From Paraburkholderia dinghuensis (GTDB taxonomy: Bacteria; Pseudomonadota; Gammaproteobacteria; Burkholderiales; Burkholderiaceae): a stretch of DNA of 64,000 nucleotides. The DNA lies in the NCBI RefSeq assembly GCF_003837865.1, contig NZ_RQIS01000010.1, positions 203,504 through 267,503 of the forward strand, in the 5' to 3' direction. The notes beneath the pieces were generated by a model that saw nothing but the letters and a program-made list of their open reading frames with translations, made no database searches and had not been told where the DNA came from. Numbering within the stretch: position 1 is the first letter of the stretch; every line of letters begins with the position of its first letter. Made by a program: the position numbers and the translations under genes. Positions 53,913 through 62,812 of the stretch are shown here, one piece after another.

Positions 53913-55406
53913 ATGAACCACTCAGCCAGTCTGTTCAGTCCTATGTCGAATCCGGCCACTATCGGGAATTTCCGCCTCGTGTCCGCACGCCTGTCGAATG
54001 TCCTGCGGTTTATCTCGCGCCACGGCACGAACGTCTTTCTTTCGGTACTACTGATCGTGGCTTGCATCGTCATGCCGATGCGGGCGAACGCGCAGTCGAC
54101 CTCGAAGGGCTGCTTCAAGATCACGAGTACCACCAGCAACGCGAATTCGTCGTCCTACACGGACCCAGGCACGATCGCGGCGAGCTGGGCTGGCTCGACG
54201 GACGGCTCGGGTCAAGGCGCCTTCCCGATGACCATCAATGTCAATGCGCCACCGTTCGTGCCTGACGGAACGTTGCTCGGCAGTGCGGTTTCGCCTGCCT
54301 ATAATCTGGGCGCCAACGGCGTTGGGGGCTACAACCCGGAGCAGGTTCTGTTCCGGTGCTCGCCCGATTCCGCAGGAACGATGTACGAGTATTACTCGGT
54401 CAACGGCGATGACAGCTACGGCGGCGGTACAGACGTAAGCGGTACAACCGGCATCACCGCGACGTACCGGACCTATTACGGCGGAATTGCATCGCGGATC
54501 ACGAACGTCACCACGGGGGAGTACGTTACGCGCTACTACAAGGGGCGCGCGCTCACCGACCTGGACAAGGACAGCCAGGGGTGGTTTCTCGTCAAGGCGA
54601 AGAACTTCAGTCAGTACAAGCTGGAACTCTTCCAGTGCTCGACCTGCACCGGCGCCTCCAGCAGCTTCACCGGCACGTGGGCCTATATCGGGCCGCTCGG
54701 CTACGTGGCGTTCGCCGGGGGCGCGAGCGGCACCATCGTCTCGCAAGGCCTCGCCGCCGGAGTCGACGCCGGGACGAGCTGGCCCGGCTGGTATGGCTCC
54801 TGGCCCGGCTCGTTCGCCGCCTACAACACGGTCATCGTAAGACGGGCCGCAACCTGCGCGGTCACGAATGCGACGCCGACCGTGCTGTTCCCGACAGCAA
54901 CGATCGTCGGGCTGACCCAGGGGCAATCGACGCAGGTGCCTGTCACGATCCAGATGCAGTGCCAGACGACCAAGCCGTCCAACTTGAGCGCGTTCGCGAG
55001 CGGCACTGCGGCGAACCAGACCGCGCTCGGCGTGCTTGCACAGCCGGCCAATGCGCAAAGCGCGATCGACGCGGGGCTCACGACCACGGGGAGCGGCGTC
55101 ACCTACCTGCTTTCGGACGGTTACGGCACCGATTCGAGTGTTGCGACTGGCGTGGGTGTGGCGCTGTCGAGGCCGAATGGCACCGCGCTGAATTTCCTCA
55201 CCAACCAGTACGTGACGACTGGCGGCGCGAAGGACGGCTGGGACCCGGTGCTGAACGACGCGACCGCCAACGGGGCGGCGAGCGGCGGCATCACCACCTA
55301 CACGCGCACGATCAACGCGACGTTCAAGGCGTTCGCGCCCGGCGTGACACCTGTGACGGCGGGGCGCTATAACGCGACCGCGCAGGTCATCGTGCGGGTG
55401 CAATAG
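53913..55406 (+). CDS. Fimbrial tip adhesin-like subunit
   Basis: 497 residues from ATG 53913; GTG 53904, which overlaps the usher stop, is an alternative. A long N-terminus with hydrophobic segment NVFLSVLLIVACIVMPMRAN, then a Tyr/Ser/Gly-rich lectin-like region (QSTSKGCFKITSTTSNANSS; about 60-300) and a C-terminal pilin domain with CAVTNATPTVLFPTATIVGL and the terminal strand RYNATAQVIVRVQ. The two-domain layout is that of tip adhesins. Receptor unknown. Confidence 0.85.
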   Translation: MNHSASLFSPMSNPATIGNFRLVSARLSNVLRFISRHGTNVFLSVLLIVACIVMPMRANAQSTSKGCFKITSTTSNANSSSYTDPGTIAASWAGSTDGSGQGAFPMTINVNAPPFVPDGTLLGSAVSPAYNLGANGVGGYNPEQVLFRCSPDSAGTMYEYYSVNGDDSYGGGTDVSGTTGITATYRTYYGGIASRITNVTTGEYVTRYYKGRALTDLDKDSQGWFLVKAKNFSQYKLELFQCSTCTGASSSFTGTWAYIGPLGYVAFAGGASGTIVSQGLAAGVDAGTSWPGWYGSWPGSFAAYNTVIVRRAATCAVTNATPTVLFPTATIVGLTQGQSTQVPVTIQMQCQTTKPSNLSAFASGTAANQTALGVLAQPANAQSAIDAGLTTTGSGVTYLLSDGYGTDSSVATGVGVALSRPNGTALNFLTNQYVTTGGAKDGWDPVLNDATANGAASGGITTYTRTINATFKAFAPGVTPVTAGRYNATAQVIVRVQ

Positions 55407-55415
55407 GAGTCGTCG

Positions 55416-56291
55416 ATGCGCAAAGCCTTTGCTCTTCTCGCAGATATCAATGCGCGATCACCGTCAGCGCGCGGAAGCTGCGCTTCCCTTGCCGTGTCCT
55501 GGTTGCGTAGTGGCGTGCGGCACATCGCTCGACGCAGCAGTCTGCCGGTCCTGCTGGCGGGCCTGGTGTACTGCGTTCATGCTGTCGCGGGTGTGACGCC
55601 GGAAACGTCGCGCGTCATCTTCCGCACCGGCGCCATCGAGCAGTCGTTGCAGCTCTACAACCTGAACCGGTATCCGGTGCTGGTGCAGGCGTGGGTGGAC
55701 GACGGCCGGCTCGACGCGCTGCCGCAGGATTCGAAGTCGCCGGTGGTGGTGCTTCCGCCGGTCTTCCGGATGGGCGTCGGCGACCAGACGAACCTGCGCA
55801 TGATCAGCGCCGGCGCGAATCTGCCGACGGACCGCGAGTCGGTGTACTGGCTCAACCTGTACGAGATACCCGCGACACCGCAGCGCGCGAAGAACACCGA
55901 CGATGTGGACCTGACGGTCACGATGCGCACCCAGATCAAGGTGTTCATGCGGCCCGACAAGCTTCCGTATCCGCCGATCGAACTCCCGAAGCATCTCGCG
56001 TTTTCGTTGCATCGAACCAGCGACGCGCTCGCGCTGACCGTCGACAATCCCACGCCTTATTACGCGACGATCGGCATCGTTCAAGTAAAGATCGGCGACC
56101 GGTCGCAACAGCATCAGGTGGACATGATCGCGCCGTTTTCCAGCGCGACGGTGCAACTCGATGCGTTGAGCGACGCCCCCGGAGACAGCGCGACGCTGAA
56201 CTACACGTTGATCGGCGACGACGGCAACCCGATCGGCGATGAACGCCGCGTGTCGATCGGCAGCGCGGGAGCGTCGGGCGGCGCTACGTGA
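55416..56291 (+). CDS. Periplasmic fimbrial chaperone 2 (PapD-like)
   Basis: 291 residues, 9 nt after the adhesin. The long N-terminus has an internal signal anchor (LPVLLAGLVYCVHAVAG). Chaperone core: TSRVIFRTGAIEQSLQLYNL; PPVFRMGVGDQTNLRMISAG; NLPTDRESVYWLNLYEIP. It is clearly distinct from chaperone 1 and may serve the adhesin specifically. Confidence 0.92.
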   Translation: MRKAFALLADINARSPSARGSCASLAVSWLRSGVRHIARRSSLPVLLAGLVYCVHAVAGVTPETSRVIFRTGAIEQSLQLYNLNRYPVLVQAWVDDGRLDALPQDSKSPVVVLPPVFRMGVGDQTNLRMISAGANLPTDRESVYWLNLYEIPATPQRAKNTDDVDLTVTMRTQIKVFMRPDKLPYPPIELPKHLAFSLHRTSDALALTVDNPTPYYATIGIVQVKIGDRSQQHQVDMIAPFSSATVQLDALSDAPGDSATLNYTLIGDDGNPIGDERRVSIGSAGASGGAT

Positions 56292-56355
56292 AATCCGCGG
56301 CTTGATGGCGGGCCGGTTGACGCGACGGCCAGGCGCGCGACGGTGTCGGGAGGCG

Positions 56356-56814
56356 TTACATCGACCAGACGAACGCTTCGTGAACGTGCGCTGCCTTGCC
56401 GATCTCGACGGTGCGCCGTTGCGTGTCGCCGTCGTGGCGGGCGGTCACGGTATAGCGGCCCTGCGGCATCGAGAGCAGCATGAACGGGCCCTGTGCCTCT
56501 GTGCTTAGCAGTGTCGTGCCGTGCATGTCGGTGATCGTCACGGGCACGTCGGCGAGATACGCGTTGCCGTTCGACGCCGTGTGCCGCGCGAATTCGAGCG
56601 TGAGCGGGTAACGCGGCATCGCGTCCTTGAATGCCGTTGATTGATCGCTGCCGACGCCGCCGGACAGGTACGCGATATCGCCCGCGTGCTGGAGCGGCGG
56701 CAGCACTGCGGCGCCATCCGTTGTTGTCGCGGTGGCGGCCCATGCCGCTTGCGTGCCGAATGCGACAGCCAGCGCGAGCGCTGCACCGATCCACGGGGTT
56801 GAGCGTGCTTTCAT
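56356..56814 (-). CDS. Exported carboxypeptidase-regulatory-like small protein
   Basis: 152 residues from ATG 56814 with a consensus AAAGGAGGT site. Signal peptide (STPWIGAALALAVAFGTQAA). The mature part is a small beta-sandwich: LTLEFARHTASNGNAYLADV, PVTITDMHGTTLLSTEAQGP, MPQGRYTVTARHDGDTQRRT, like a carboxypeptidase regulatory domain. No catalytic motif. Function unknown. A 16-nt palindrome directly upstream (56832-56847) may control it. Confidence 0.8.
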   Translation of the reverse strand: MKARSTPWIGAALALAVAFGTQAAWAATATTTDGAAVLPPLQHAGDIAYLSGGVGSDQSTAFKDAMPRYPLTLEFARHTASNGNAYLADVPVTITDMHGTTLLSTEAQGPFMLLSMPQGRYTVTARHDGDTQRRTVEIGKAAHVHEAFVWSM

Positions 56815-56831
56815 TTCGACCTCCTTTGATC

Positions 56832-56847
56832 CGATCGGATCCGATCG
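56832..56847. promoter_or_regulatory. 16-nt perfect palindrome CGATCGGATCCGATCG
   Basis: It lies 18 nt before the start codon of the leftward 152-residue protein gene, just before its ribosome site. An operator or translation-control element is possible. Confidence 0.45.
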
Positions 56848-57038
56848 TCGGGAGCCCGGCGCTGTGGGCGCGAAAGACGTGTGAAAGGTACGCCACGCGG
56901 CGCGCCGGGCACGAGCGGTCCCTGCCGCGAACGTGGGCGGACATGACGGGCCGGACGAATCGAGCGTAGGGCGGGCGGCTTAAAAATCGCTTAAAACCGC
57001 GATGAGGCTCTTTGCAGATTTCCTGGACGATCGCAATT

Positions 57039-58115
57039 TCACGTCAGCACCGGTTGGCGAATCCGCGATCTCTTGCCCTCAAGCCAGGCAAGCGTCGGTT
57101 TCTCCAGGTACAAGTGAATGCCGAGTGCAAATACAACCGCAAGGACCGCCACGCAGGAGGCGGCCAGATAGAGGCTGAGCGGCTTGTGGAACGCCCCGGA
57201 TTTGATGGCCCTGGCAAATACGATCATCCAGAGTCCATGAGTCAGATAAAGGACATAGGACGCGTCGCCGAGCACCGTCAGCGCACGCCCGATCCGGCGA
57301 CCTTTGTCCTCCGTGTGCACGTACGCGGACACGAGAAGTGCCGCCGGAAGCCCCCAGGCCCACCATCTGAATGAGGGGCGCAGGCCGAAGGTTGCTTCAT
57401 CGGGTGAGGCCACAGCAGCCCACCAGAAGAGCGCGATAGATGCCATCAACACCGCCCACCTCATACGGGGGCCTGGCTTGGGCAGCCAGATGCTCAGCGA
57501 GCCAAGAAAGACGCCGAACAGAAATTCGTTGACGAGTGGGCTCCCATAGTACTGGGCTTGCGCATCGGCGCCGACCATCTTGAGCGCTATAGGCACGCTG
57601 ACGATCAGCGCGACAATCGACGCCACCCGGTACCTTTGCCACGGAAGACAGAGTACGGCGGCGCAGACAAGGTAAAAGTAAAGTTCATACACGAGCGTCC
57701 ACGAAACGCCGACGATCAGACCGGCCGATGTCGTGGGTGGAAGCAACAACAGCGACTCGCCAATGCCTGTGGCGCCAAGCTGCACGTGCCTGAACGCGAT
57801 ACCACTGCAAGACAGCGCAACCACAAAGGCAAGATACGTCCAATAAGGCGGAATGATTCGCGTGAGGCGACGGCTGATGAAGCGCCTGGCCGACGTTTGC
57901 GAGGAGAAGCCGCCCGTCGTGTGCCACATCACCAGCCCGCTGATGACGAAGAAGATATCGACGCCACACGCTCCCACACGTTGCAACGCAGGAGCGACGT
58001 GCGCCAGCGGACTTCCCGAAGCCTCTTCAAGGATATGGTGTGCCAATACCGCGAAGGCCGCGAAGAAGCGTAGATGTTGCAGCCCGTAGAGTTTAGTTTG
58101 ATGAGCTGTACGCAT
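57039..58115 (-). CDS. Acyltransferase 3 family membrane protein
   Basis: 358 residues with about ten transmembrane helices. N-terminal signature YGLQHLRFFAAFAVLAHHIL with the conserved His pair, then VDIFFVISGLVMWHTTGG, TRIIPPYWTYLAFVVALS and SWTLVYELYFYLVCAAVLCL. This family O-acetylates or O-succinylates surface polysaccharides and lipids. No glycan genes are adjacent, so its substrate cannot be inferred. Confidence 0.92.
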   Translation of the reverse strand: MRTAHQTKLYGLQHLRFFAAFAVLAHHILEEASGSPLAHVAPALQRVGACGVDIFFVISGLVMWHTTGGFSSQTSARRFISRRLTRIIPPYWTYLAFVVALSCSGIAFRHVQLGATGIGESLLLLPPTTSAGLIVGVSWTLVYELYFYLVCAAVLCLPWQRYRVASIVALIVSVPIALKMVGADAQAQYYGSPLVNEFLFGVFLGSLSIWLPKPGPRMRWAVLMASIALFWWAAVASPDEATFGLRPSFRWWAWGLPAALLVSAYVHTEDKGRRIGRALTVLGDASYVLYLTHGLWMIVFARAIKSGAFHKPLSLYLAASCVAVLAVVFALGIHLYLEKPTLAWLEGKRSRIRQPVLT

Positions 58116-58545
58116 TTGTCTGATTCAGGGAGCCCGGCAGCATAGTCAGGAGATTCCGCAAGATTACAGAAGGTACGGCAATTCACTGCTGCGGAATGTG
58201 ATTTGGGCCACATTATCTGGGCGCTTGCGCGCCTGTTCTGTTCTTTCCCGGTGTTGCGGGATCGCCGGAAGACAATCACAAATGTTCGCAGGCAATCGCT
58301 CTTTTGCCAAAGCGAGTTGCAGAGGCGACTTTGTGGCCGCAACCAGGTACTGGTTGTCCGAAGTGGACGGGAGCGGTGCCGTCGGCACTGGCTGGGCTGG
58401 GCTCACGCGATCACCTGTTCAGGTGATGTTCGGGCGTCAGCGAATAAACTACGATCAGTTCCAGGTCGCCGTTGTATTGCAGGGTGACCATAACCACCAC
58501 AGATCCAGGGACCAGACCTCGTCGTCGACGGAAGGAGAACACGTC
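58116..58545. other. Divergent intergenic region
   Basis: 430 nt between the acyltransferase and the 155-residue protein. It contains the dyad at 58410-58427. No gene seen. Confidence 0.5.
58410..58427. promoter_or_regulatory. Inverted repeat ATCACCTG-TT-CAGGTGAT
   Basis: Perfect 8-bp arms with a 2-nt centre, 118 nt before the start of the 155-residue protein gene. Candidate operator for a dimeric regulator. Confidence 0.45.
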
Positions 58546-59013
58546 ATGATTTCTGCACTGAAAGCAGGCCGTCAGGCAGCGAAGCGTCATCCCGTGTATC
58601 TCGCTGGACTCGCTGCAATTGTGGGCATCGCTGTGGCCAACCTCTATGGGATGCAAACGCAGCCGATGGAGGGGGACGCTGCAGGACGGGCCGGCGCGAG
58701 TTACGAGAAGGCGTGGGCTGTGGTGGCCGCCTCGGGTGATGCGGGGAAGTTTGTCGCCTCGAACTATCGGACGTGCATCGAAGCCCGCGACACGGGCTAC
58801 ACGATGACAGATTGGTGGTTCACTATCGTTCACTCGCGCTTGAACACGGCGGCGCAGTGCGGCCTGAAAACCGTCTCGCTTGCGTCGCTGAAGGGTGACG
58901 CGTTTGTCGCCCAGGTAAAGGACGTGATCAGCGGCCTGCCCACGCAAATCGCCGTGCCTGACCAACCGGCTCGCACGCTCCGATGGTTCGTCATTGACGA
59001 TCGACCCACGTGA
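58546..59013 (+). CDS. Hypothetical membrane-anchored protein
   Basis: 155 residues from ATG 58546 with a strong GAAGGAG site. One hydrophobic N-terminal segment (HPVYLAGLAAIVGIAVANLY) acts as signal or anchor. The mature part has two cysteines (NYRTCIEARDTG; AAQCGLKTVSL) and the block YTMTDWWFTIVHSRLNTAAQ. No family recognised and no operon partner. Confidence 0.7.
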   Translation: MISALKAGRQAAKRHPVYLAGLAAIVGIAVANLYGMQTQPMEGDAAGRAGASYEKAWAVVAASGDAGKFVASNYRTCIEARDTGYTMTDWWFTIVHSRLNTAAQCGLKTVSLASLKGDAFVAQVKDVISGLPTQIAVPDQPARTLRWFVIDDRPT

Positions 59014-59416
59014 TGGGCTGCGGGGGATTTCGTCTCCTCGCAGGGCAGTGTGCGCGGCTTCCGTCGCCGTGTCGTCCGTCGCCCGCACCCGAGGGGATTC
59101 GAGGTTATCGAACGCCATCGCCATAGAAAAACGTAGAAGCCACGGGTATCGTCCAGACCAACGATATCGGCGCACTTAGGCGTTTCAGAAAAGAACGTGA
59201 TCAGAATGACGATTTGAGATTCAGCGGGCACAGAAACCTTCAGCCAGCGTTCACGATGTGTTGAAAGGCGAGTTCGTAAAGAAGATTCTTCCGCACATCG
59301 GAGTGCGGCGAGACGTTTAGTTATCCGATTCTTTGTAATAGCCAATTCAAAATGGCATACCGCCTCGCCAAAGGAAGGTAACGCTCAACGGTTTGCCGCG
59401 CTTGAGGAGCCACGAT
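59014..59416. other. Intergenic region
   Basis: 403 nt with no gene I can support. Somewhat AT-richer near 59330-59360, probably the promoter of the short gene that follows. Confidence 0.4.
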
Positions 59417-59686
59417 ATGAACTACCCGAGCCGGGTCATCACCGTTCTGACCTGCTGCGTGTTCACTGCGATGGCTCCCGCCGGATTTCAGTGCTGTATT
59501 GCCGCGACTGGTAACGCCGATTTTGATTCTGCGCCGGATGACTCCGCCCAGGTGCCCCATGCCTGGGGAAACACGTCGCTTCTGCGCTTCGACTCATTGC
59601 AGATTTCGCTCGCCATGCAGCCAGCACTGGATGACTCGATTGCCCTTTGCATTCCGGGCCTCCTTTGCTCACTCGAAGTTCGATAG
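59417..59686 (+). CDS. Short exported hypothetical protein
   Basis: 89 residues from ATG 59417, preceded by TTGAGGAGCC. The N-terminus MNYPSRVITVLTCCVFTAMA is a plausible signal peptide; the mature part (DSAPDDSAQVPHAWGNTSLL) is short and Cys-containing near the cleavage site. No homology recognised. It could be a real small gene or a spurious frame upstream of the CBS protein gene. Confidence 0.4.
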   Translation: MNYPSRVITVLTCCVFTAMAPAGFQCCIAATGNADFDSAPDDSAQVPHAWGNTSLLRFDSLQISLAMQPALDDSIALCIPGLLCSLEVR

Positions 59687-59882
59687 CACGGTCGGATTGG
59701 GCGCACTCAACGATAAGACGAGCCCATGCAAGGGGGGCTTTGCGCAACGGGCGGTGCCCCAATCGGGAATTGAATCAGGTTATGGAATCAAGTCGTATCA
59801 GCACCGAGCGGTCGGCTGAGGTTCAGGCCGCGCGAGGGGACCACCCAATGAGGAACTGTCGCCATACGTTGAAGGAGCAACC

Positions 59883-60575
59883 ATGCTCGCACGCCACATC
59901 ATGACGACGTCAGTCGTCACCGCAGCACCGAACATGACGATTCACGAGGCCGCACGACTGCTCGTCGTCAACAGTATCAGCGGCATGCCGGTCGTTGACG
60001 CGATCGGAACGATCGTCGGCGTCATCCGCGAGAGTGACCTGCTGCATCGGGTAGAAAACGGGACCGGCCATGCCAGGCGTCAGTGGTGGCACGAACTCCT
60101 GTGGTCATCGCCTCGCGGGCAGGCCGCGCGGTATGTGAAGGAGCGCGGACGTTTCGTCCGCGACGTAATGTGCGACGAAGTGATCTCGATTCCTGAAGAC
60201 ATGCCGCTCGCGCAGATTGCGGATCTCATGGAGCGTCGGCATACGACACTCGTGCCGGTGCTGAAACACGGCAAGCTGGTCGGAGTCGTCAGCCGCTCAA
60301 AGCTGATCGGTACGCTTGTTTCTGTCGTCGCGACCATGGAACCGGCGTCACGCGACGATGCAAGTCTGCGCGACGCGATAGCCCGGGAAATGCACGGGCA
60401 GCGCTGGGGGCTTCCGAAGCAGTGCGTGCTCGTCAAGGAAGGTATCGCACATCTATGGGGCGTGATCGAGAGCACGGAGGAGAAACGCGCGATCCAGATT
60501 GCTGCCGAGGGCGTGACGGGTGTCAAGCGCGTGGAATTCCACCTGGAGATTCCAAGCGTGATTCCGGCGGTGTAG
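59883..60575 (+). CDS. CBS domain-pair protein with C-terminal BON domain
   Basis: 230 residues from ATG 59883. The first CBS motif reads MTTSVVTAAPNMTIHEAARL then ISGMPVVDAIGTIVGVIRES; the second reads VRDVMCDEVISIPEDMPLAQ then TTLVPVLKHGKLVGVVSRSK. Residues about 160-225 form a BON domain (DAIAREMHGQRWGLPKQCVL; KRVEFHLEIPSV). CBS pairs bind adenine nucleotides and BON domains bind membranes or partners. Such proteins are common in Burkholderiales stress and low-oxygen regulons. Monocistronic. Confidence 0.92.
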   Translation: MLARHIMTTSVVTAAPNMTIHEAARLLVVNSISGMPVVDAIGTIVGVIRESDLLHRVENGTGHARRQWWHELLWSSPRGQAARYVKERGRFVRDVMCDEVISIPEDMPLAQIADLMERRHTTLVPVLKHGKLVGVVSRSKLIGTLVSVVATMEPASRDDASLRDAIAREMHGQRWGLPKQCVLVKEGIAHLWGVIESTEEKRAIQIAAEGVTGVKRVEFHLEIPSVIPAV

Positions 60576-61196
60576 GTTTCGCACGGCGGCGCCACGTGTG
60601 CAGTCGATTCGTCCTGGGTGAACGGCCGGCGGCATGGTCGCGACAGACAAATCGAAATACGCATGAATGTGCTCGTCGGGATATCGCTACAGGTTGAACG
60701 TCGCCACTGTGTCTTGCGATGTGGGGAGCGCGTCACCACGCCGGGACGGGTGCCGCCTCATGCAGTTGGCACAAGCTGCCAGCGCACTGCGCATTAGCCT
60801 CGCGCCCAAATGATGTCCTGTATCTCCCGGACTATCAGGGCCTGCTTCAGATCTGCTGCCACGCTAGACCGGGAGCAGGCGCCTGACGCGCTGTCACTGC
60901 TTGCCGAGACTGTGGTGGTACGCCGCCAGATTGGCGACATTTGTGTCGGACAAGCTTTTTTCCGGAATAAAAACGGTGCGTGCGGCGACACACTGAATAG
61001 GTGGAGTGGAAGGATGCTTGTGGCTGATAGCCGACCGATGGGATTGGCCATAGCCGACTGCGTGCGAATTCAACCTGCGGATGCAACACGCTAGCCACTG
61101 CTTACGCAGTGGCTAGCGTGTTGCGAAAAAAAATCGCCTCGAAGCCAGGTCATTCCAATGAGTGCGGCCGCAACAGAGTCTGCGAGCAGCGCAGAG
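60576..61196. other. Intergenic region with long palindrome
   Basis: 621 nt between convergent genes. Short frames at 60794-61051 and nearby have no support. The only clear structure is the 19-bp palindrome at 61083-61124. Confidence 0.5.
61083..61124. repeat. 19-bp perfect inverted repeat with TTAC loop and A8 flank
   Basis: Arms 61083-61101 and 61106-61124 pair perfectly over 19 bp (each containing GCAACACGCTAGCCACTGC or its complement), with a 4-nt loop TTAC. CG and eight A residues follow (61126-61133). For a leftward transcript the U-run lies before the hairpin, and for a rightward one it is an A-run, so this is not a textbook terminator in either direction. Confidence 0.75.
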
Positions 61197-61622
61197 TCAT
61201 TGCAAAAACCCTGCGTTACGCAGCGCCTCCTCGGCGGCCTCATGGTCTTGAACGGACGTTCCGCCAGAAACCCCGATACCACCCACCAGACGCCCTTCAT
61301 GGAAAAGCGGTACGCCGCCGCCTACCGGCATCAGGCGCGGATGGTGCGCCAGCGGGGCCACAGTGGGCTCCGCCATGTACTGATTCCATTGATGCGTGGC
61401 CATGCCGAACGAGGCGGCGGTCCAGGCCTTGTCGATGGCGACATCGACGGTAAGGAATGGCGCCGAATCCGCGCGCTCGAAAGCGCGCAGGTGGCCGCCT
61501 GCATCGGTAATCGCGATTGTCGCGGCGAATCCGCGCACCGCGCAGGCGCGGCGCGCCTCTGCCAGCAAGGCTTGCGCGGCTTCGAGACTGATCGTTGTCG
61601 TGCCGATGATTTGCGATGTCAT
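61197..61622 (-). CDS. GlcG/HbpS family protein
   Basis: 141 residues of the GlcG/HbpS (DUF336) fold: TTISLEAAQALLAEARRACA, FAATIAITDAGGHLRAFERA, IDKAWTAASFGMATHQW, GGVPLFHEGRLVGGIGVSGG, then VQDHEAAEEALRNAG. Members bind haem or small ligands or act as accessory proteins next to oxidoreductases. It begins 24 nt after the stop of the quinone oxidoreductase-like gene, so the two form an operon. Confidence 0.92.
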   Translation of the reverse strand: MTSQIIGTTTISLEAAQALLAEARRACAVRGFAATIAITDAGGHLRAFERADSAPFLTVDVAIDKAWTAASFGMATHQWNQYMAEPTVAPLAHHPRLMPVGGGVPLFHEGRLVGGIGVSGGTSVQDHEAAEEALRNAGFLQ

Positions 61623-61646
61623 GTTTATTCTCGTCGTCAGAAGGAT

Positions 61647-62660
61647 TTAGCGGTTTGCGACGACGATCTTGCCGATCATGTTGCCTGCCTCGACCTGCGC
61701 ATGCGCCTGAATCAGACCTGCGGCGTTGATGCCGTCGATGCGCCGGGTCAGGGTGTGCTTGAGGACGCCCCGGTCGACCAGTTCCGCCACGCGGCGCAAC
61801 AAGGCGTGTTGGCGTGCGATGGTGCTGGTGGTGAACATCGCGCGGGTGAACATGAGCTCCCAGTGAATCGAAATGGATTTCCCCTTGAACGGTCCGATAT
61901 CGAGGCCTACCGGGTCGTCGATGAGTGCGAACTGGCCCTCCGGACGCAGCACGGCGGCGATTTGCGGCACATAGGCGGCGCTTTCGTTCAAACCGGCAAC
62001 GTGAGTCACGTGTTCGATGCCGAGCGCGGCCAATTGGGGCGCCCACGGCTGACGGTGATCGATGACGTGATGCGCACCGTGCGAGAGCACCCACTCGCGG
62101 GTTTGAGGCCGCGAGGCCGTGCCGATGACGGTCATGCCAGTCAGCTCGCGCGCCAGTTGGGTAAGAATGGAGCCGACGCCGCCAGCCGCTCCGATGACCA
62201 GCAGCACGTTGTTGTCGGTCGGGTCGGCGGCCTGAACGCGTAGACGGTCGAACAGCAACTCCCAGGCGGTGATCGAGGTCAACGGCAACGACGCGGCTTC
62301 AGCGAAGTCCAGCGACTTCGGCATGGGGCCGACGATGCGCTCGTCCACCGCGTGCAGTTCGCTGTTGCAGCCGGGCCGCGCAATGTCACCGGCGTACCAC
62401 ACACGGTCGCCCGGCTTGAAGCGCGTGGCCAACGGACCGGTAGCGCGGACGATTCCCGCTGCATCCCAGCCGGCGATGCGCGCATTACCTTCCGGAATGT
62501 CTCCACCGCGCCGGATTTTCGTATCGACCGGGTTCACCGACACAGCTTTGACTTCCACCAGCAGGTCGTAGTCGCGCAGTTCCGGCGTCGGCTGTTCGAT
62601 GTCTTGCAGTGCCTGCGGATGGCTGATGGGATGGTTCTGATAGAAGCCGATGGCCTTCAT
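61647..62660 (-). CDS. Zinc-type alcohol dehydrogenase-like / NADPH:quinone oxidoreductase family protein
   Basis: 337 residues from ATG 62660 (GAAGGAG upstream). GroES-like N-terminus (YDLLVEVKAVSVNPVDTKIR) and Rossmann domain with VLLVIGAAGGVGSILTQLAR; later SHGAHHVIDHRQPWAPQLAA. The zinc ligands of true alcohol dehydrogenases are absent, as in quinone oxidoreductases (ZAD family). Divergent from a LysR gene, and in an operon with the GlcG-like gene. Probably detoxifies quinones or electrophiles. Confidence 0.93.
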   Translation of the reverse strand: MKAIGFYQNHPISHPQALQDIEQPTPELRDYDLLVEVKAVSVNPVDTKIRRGGDIPEGNARIAGWDAAGIVRATGPLATRFKPGDRVWYAGDIARPGCNSELHAVDERIVGPMPKSLDFAEAASLPLTSITAWELLFDRLRVQAADPTDNNVLLVIGAAGGVGSILTQLARELTGMTVIGTASRPQTREWVLSHGAHHVIDHRQPWAPQLAALGIEHVTHVAGLNESAAYVPQIAAVLRPEGQFALIDDPVGLDIGPFKGKSISIHWELMFTRAMFTTSTIARQHALLRRVAELVDRGVLKHTLTRRIDGINAAGLIQAHAQVEAGNMIGKIVVANR

Positions 62661-62812
62661 GGGAAAAACTCCTTCGGGGCACGTGATGATGGGAACGCGG
62701 AAGGCCACTCGCAGCGCGGCGCGACCTTCCTCCAGAGATGCAACGACGTCATGGTATCTTTCGGCGATATGCGAATAAACGCCCGTCACACCCAAACACT
62801 TTCGGCATTTCA

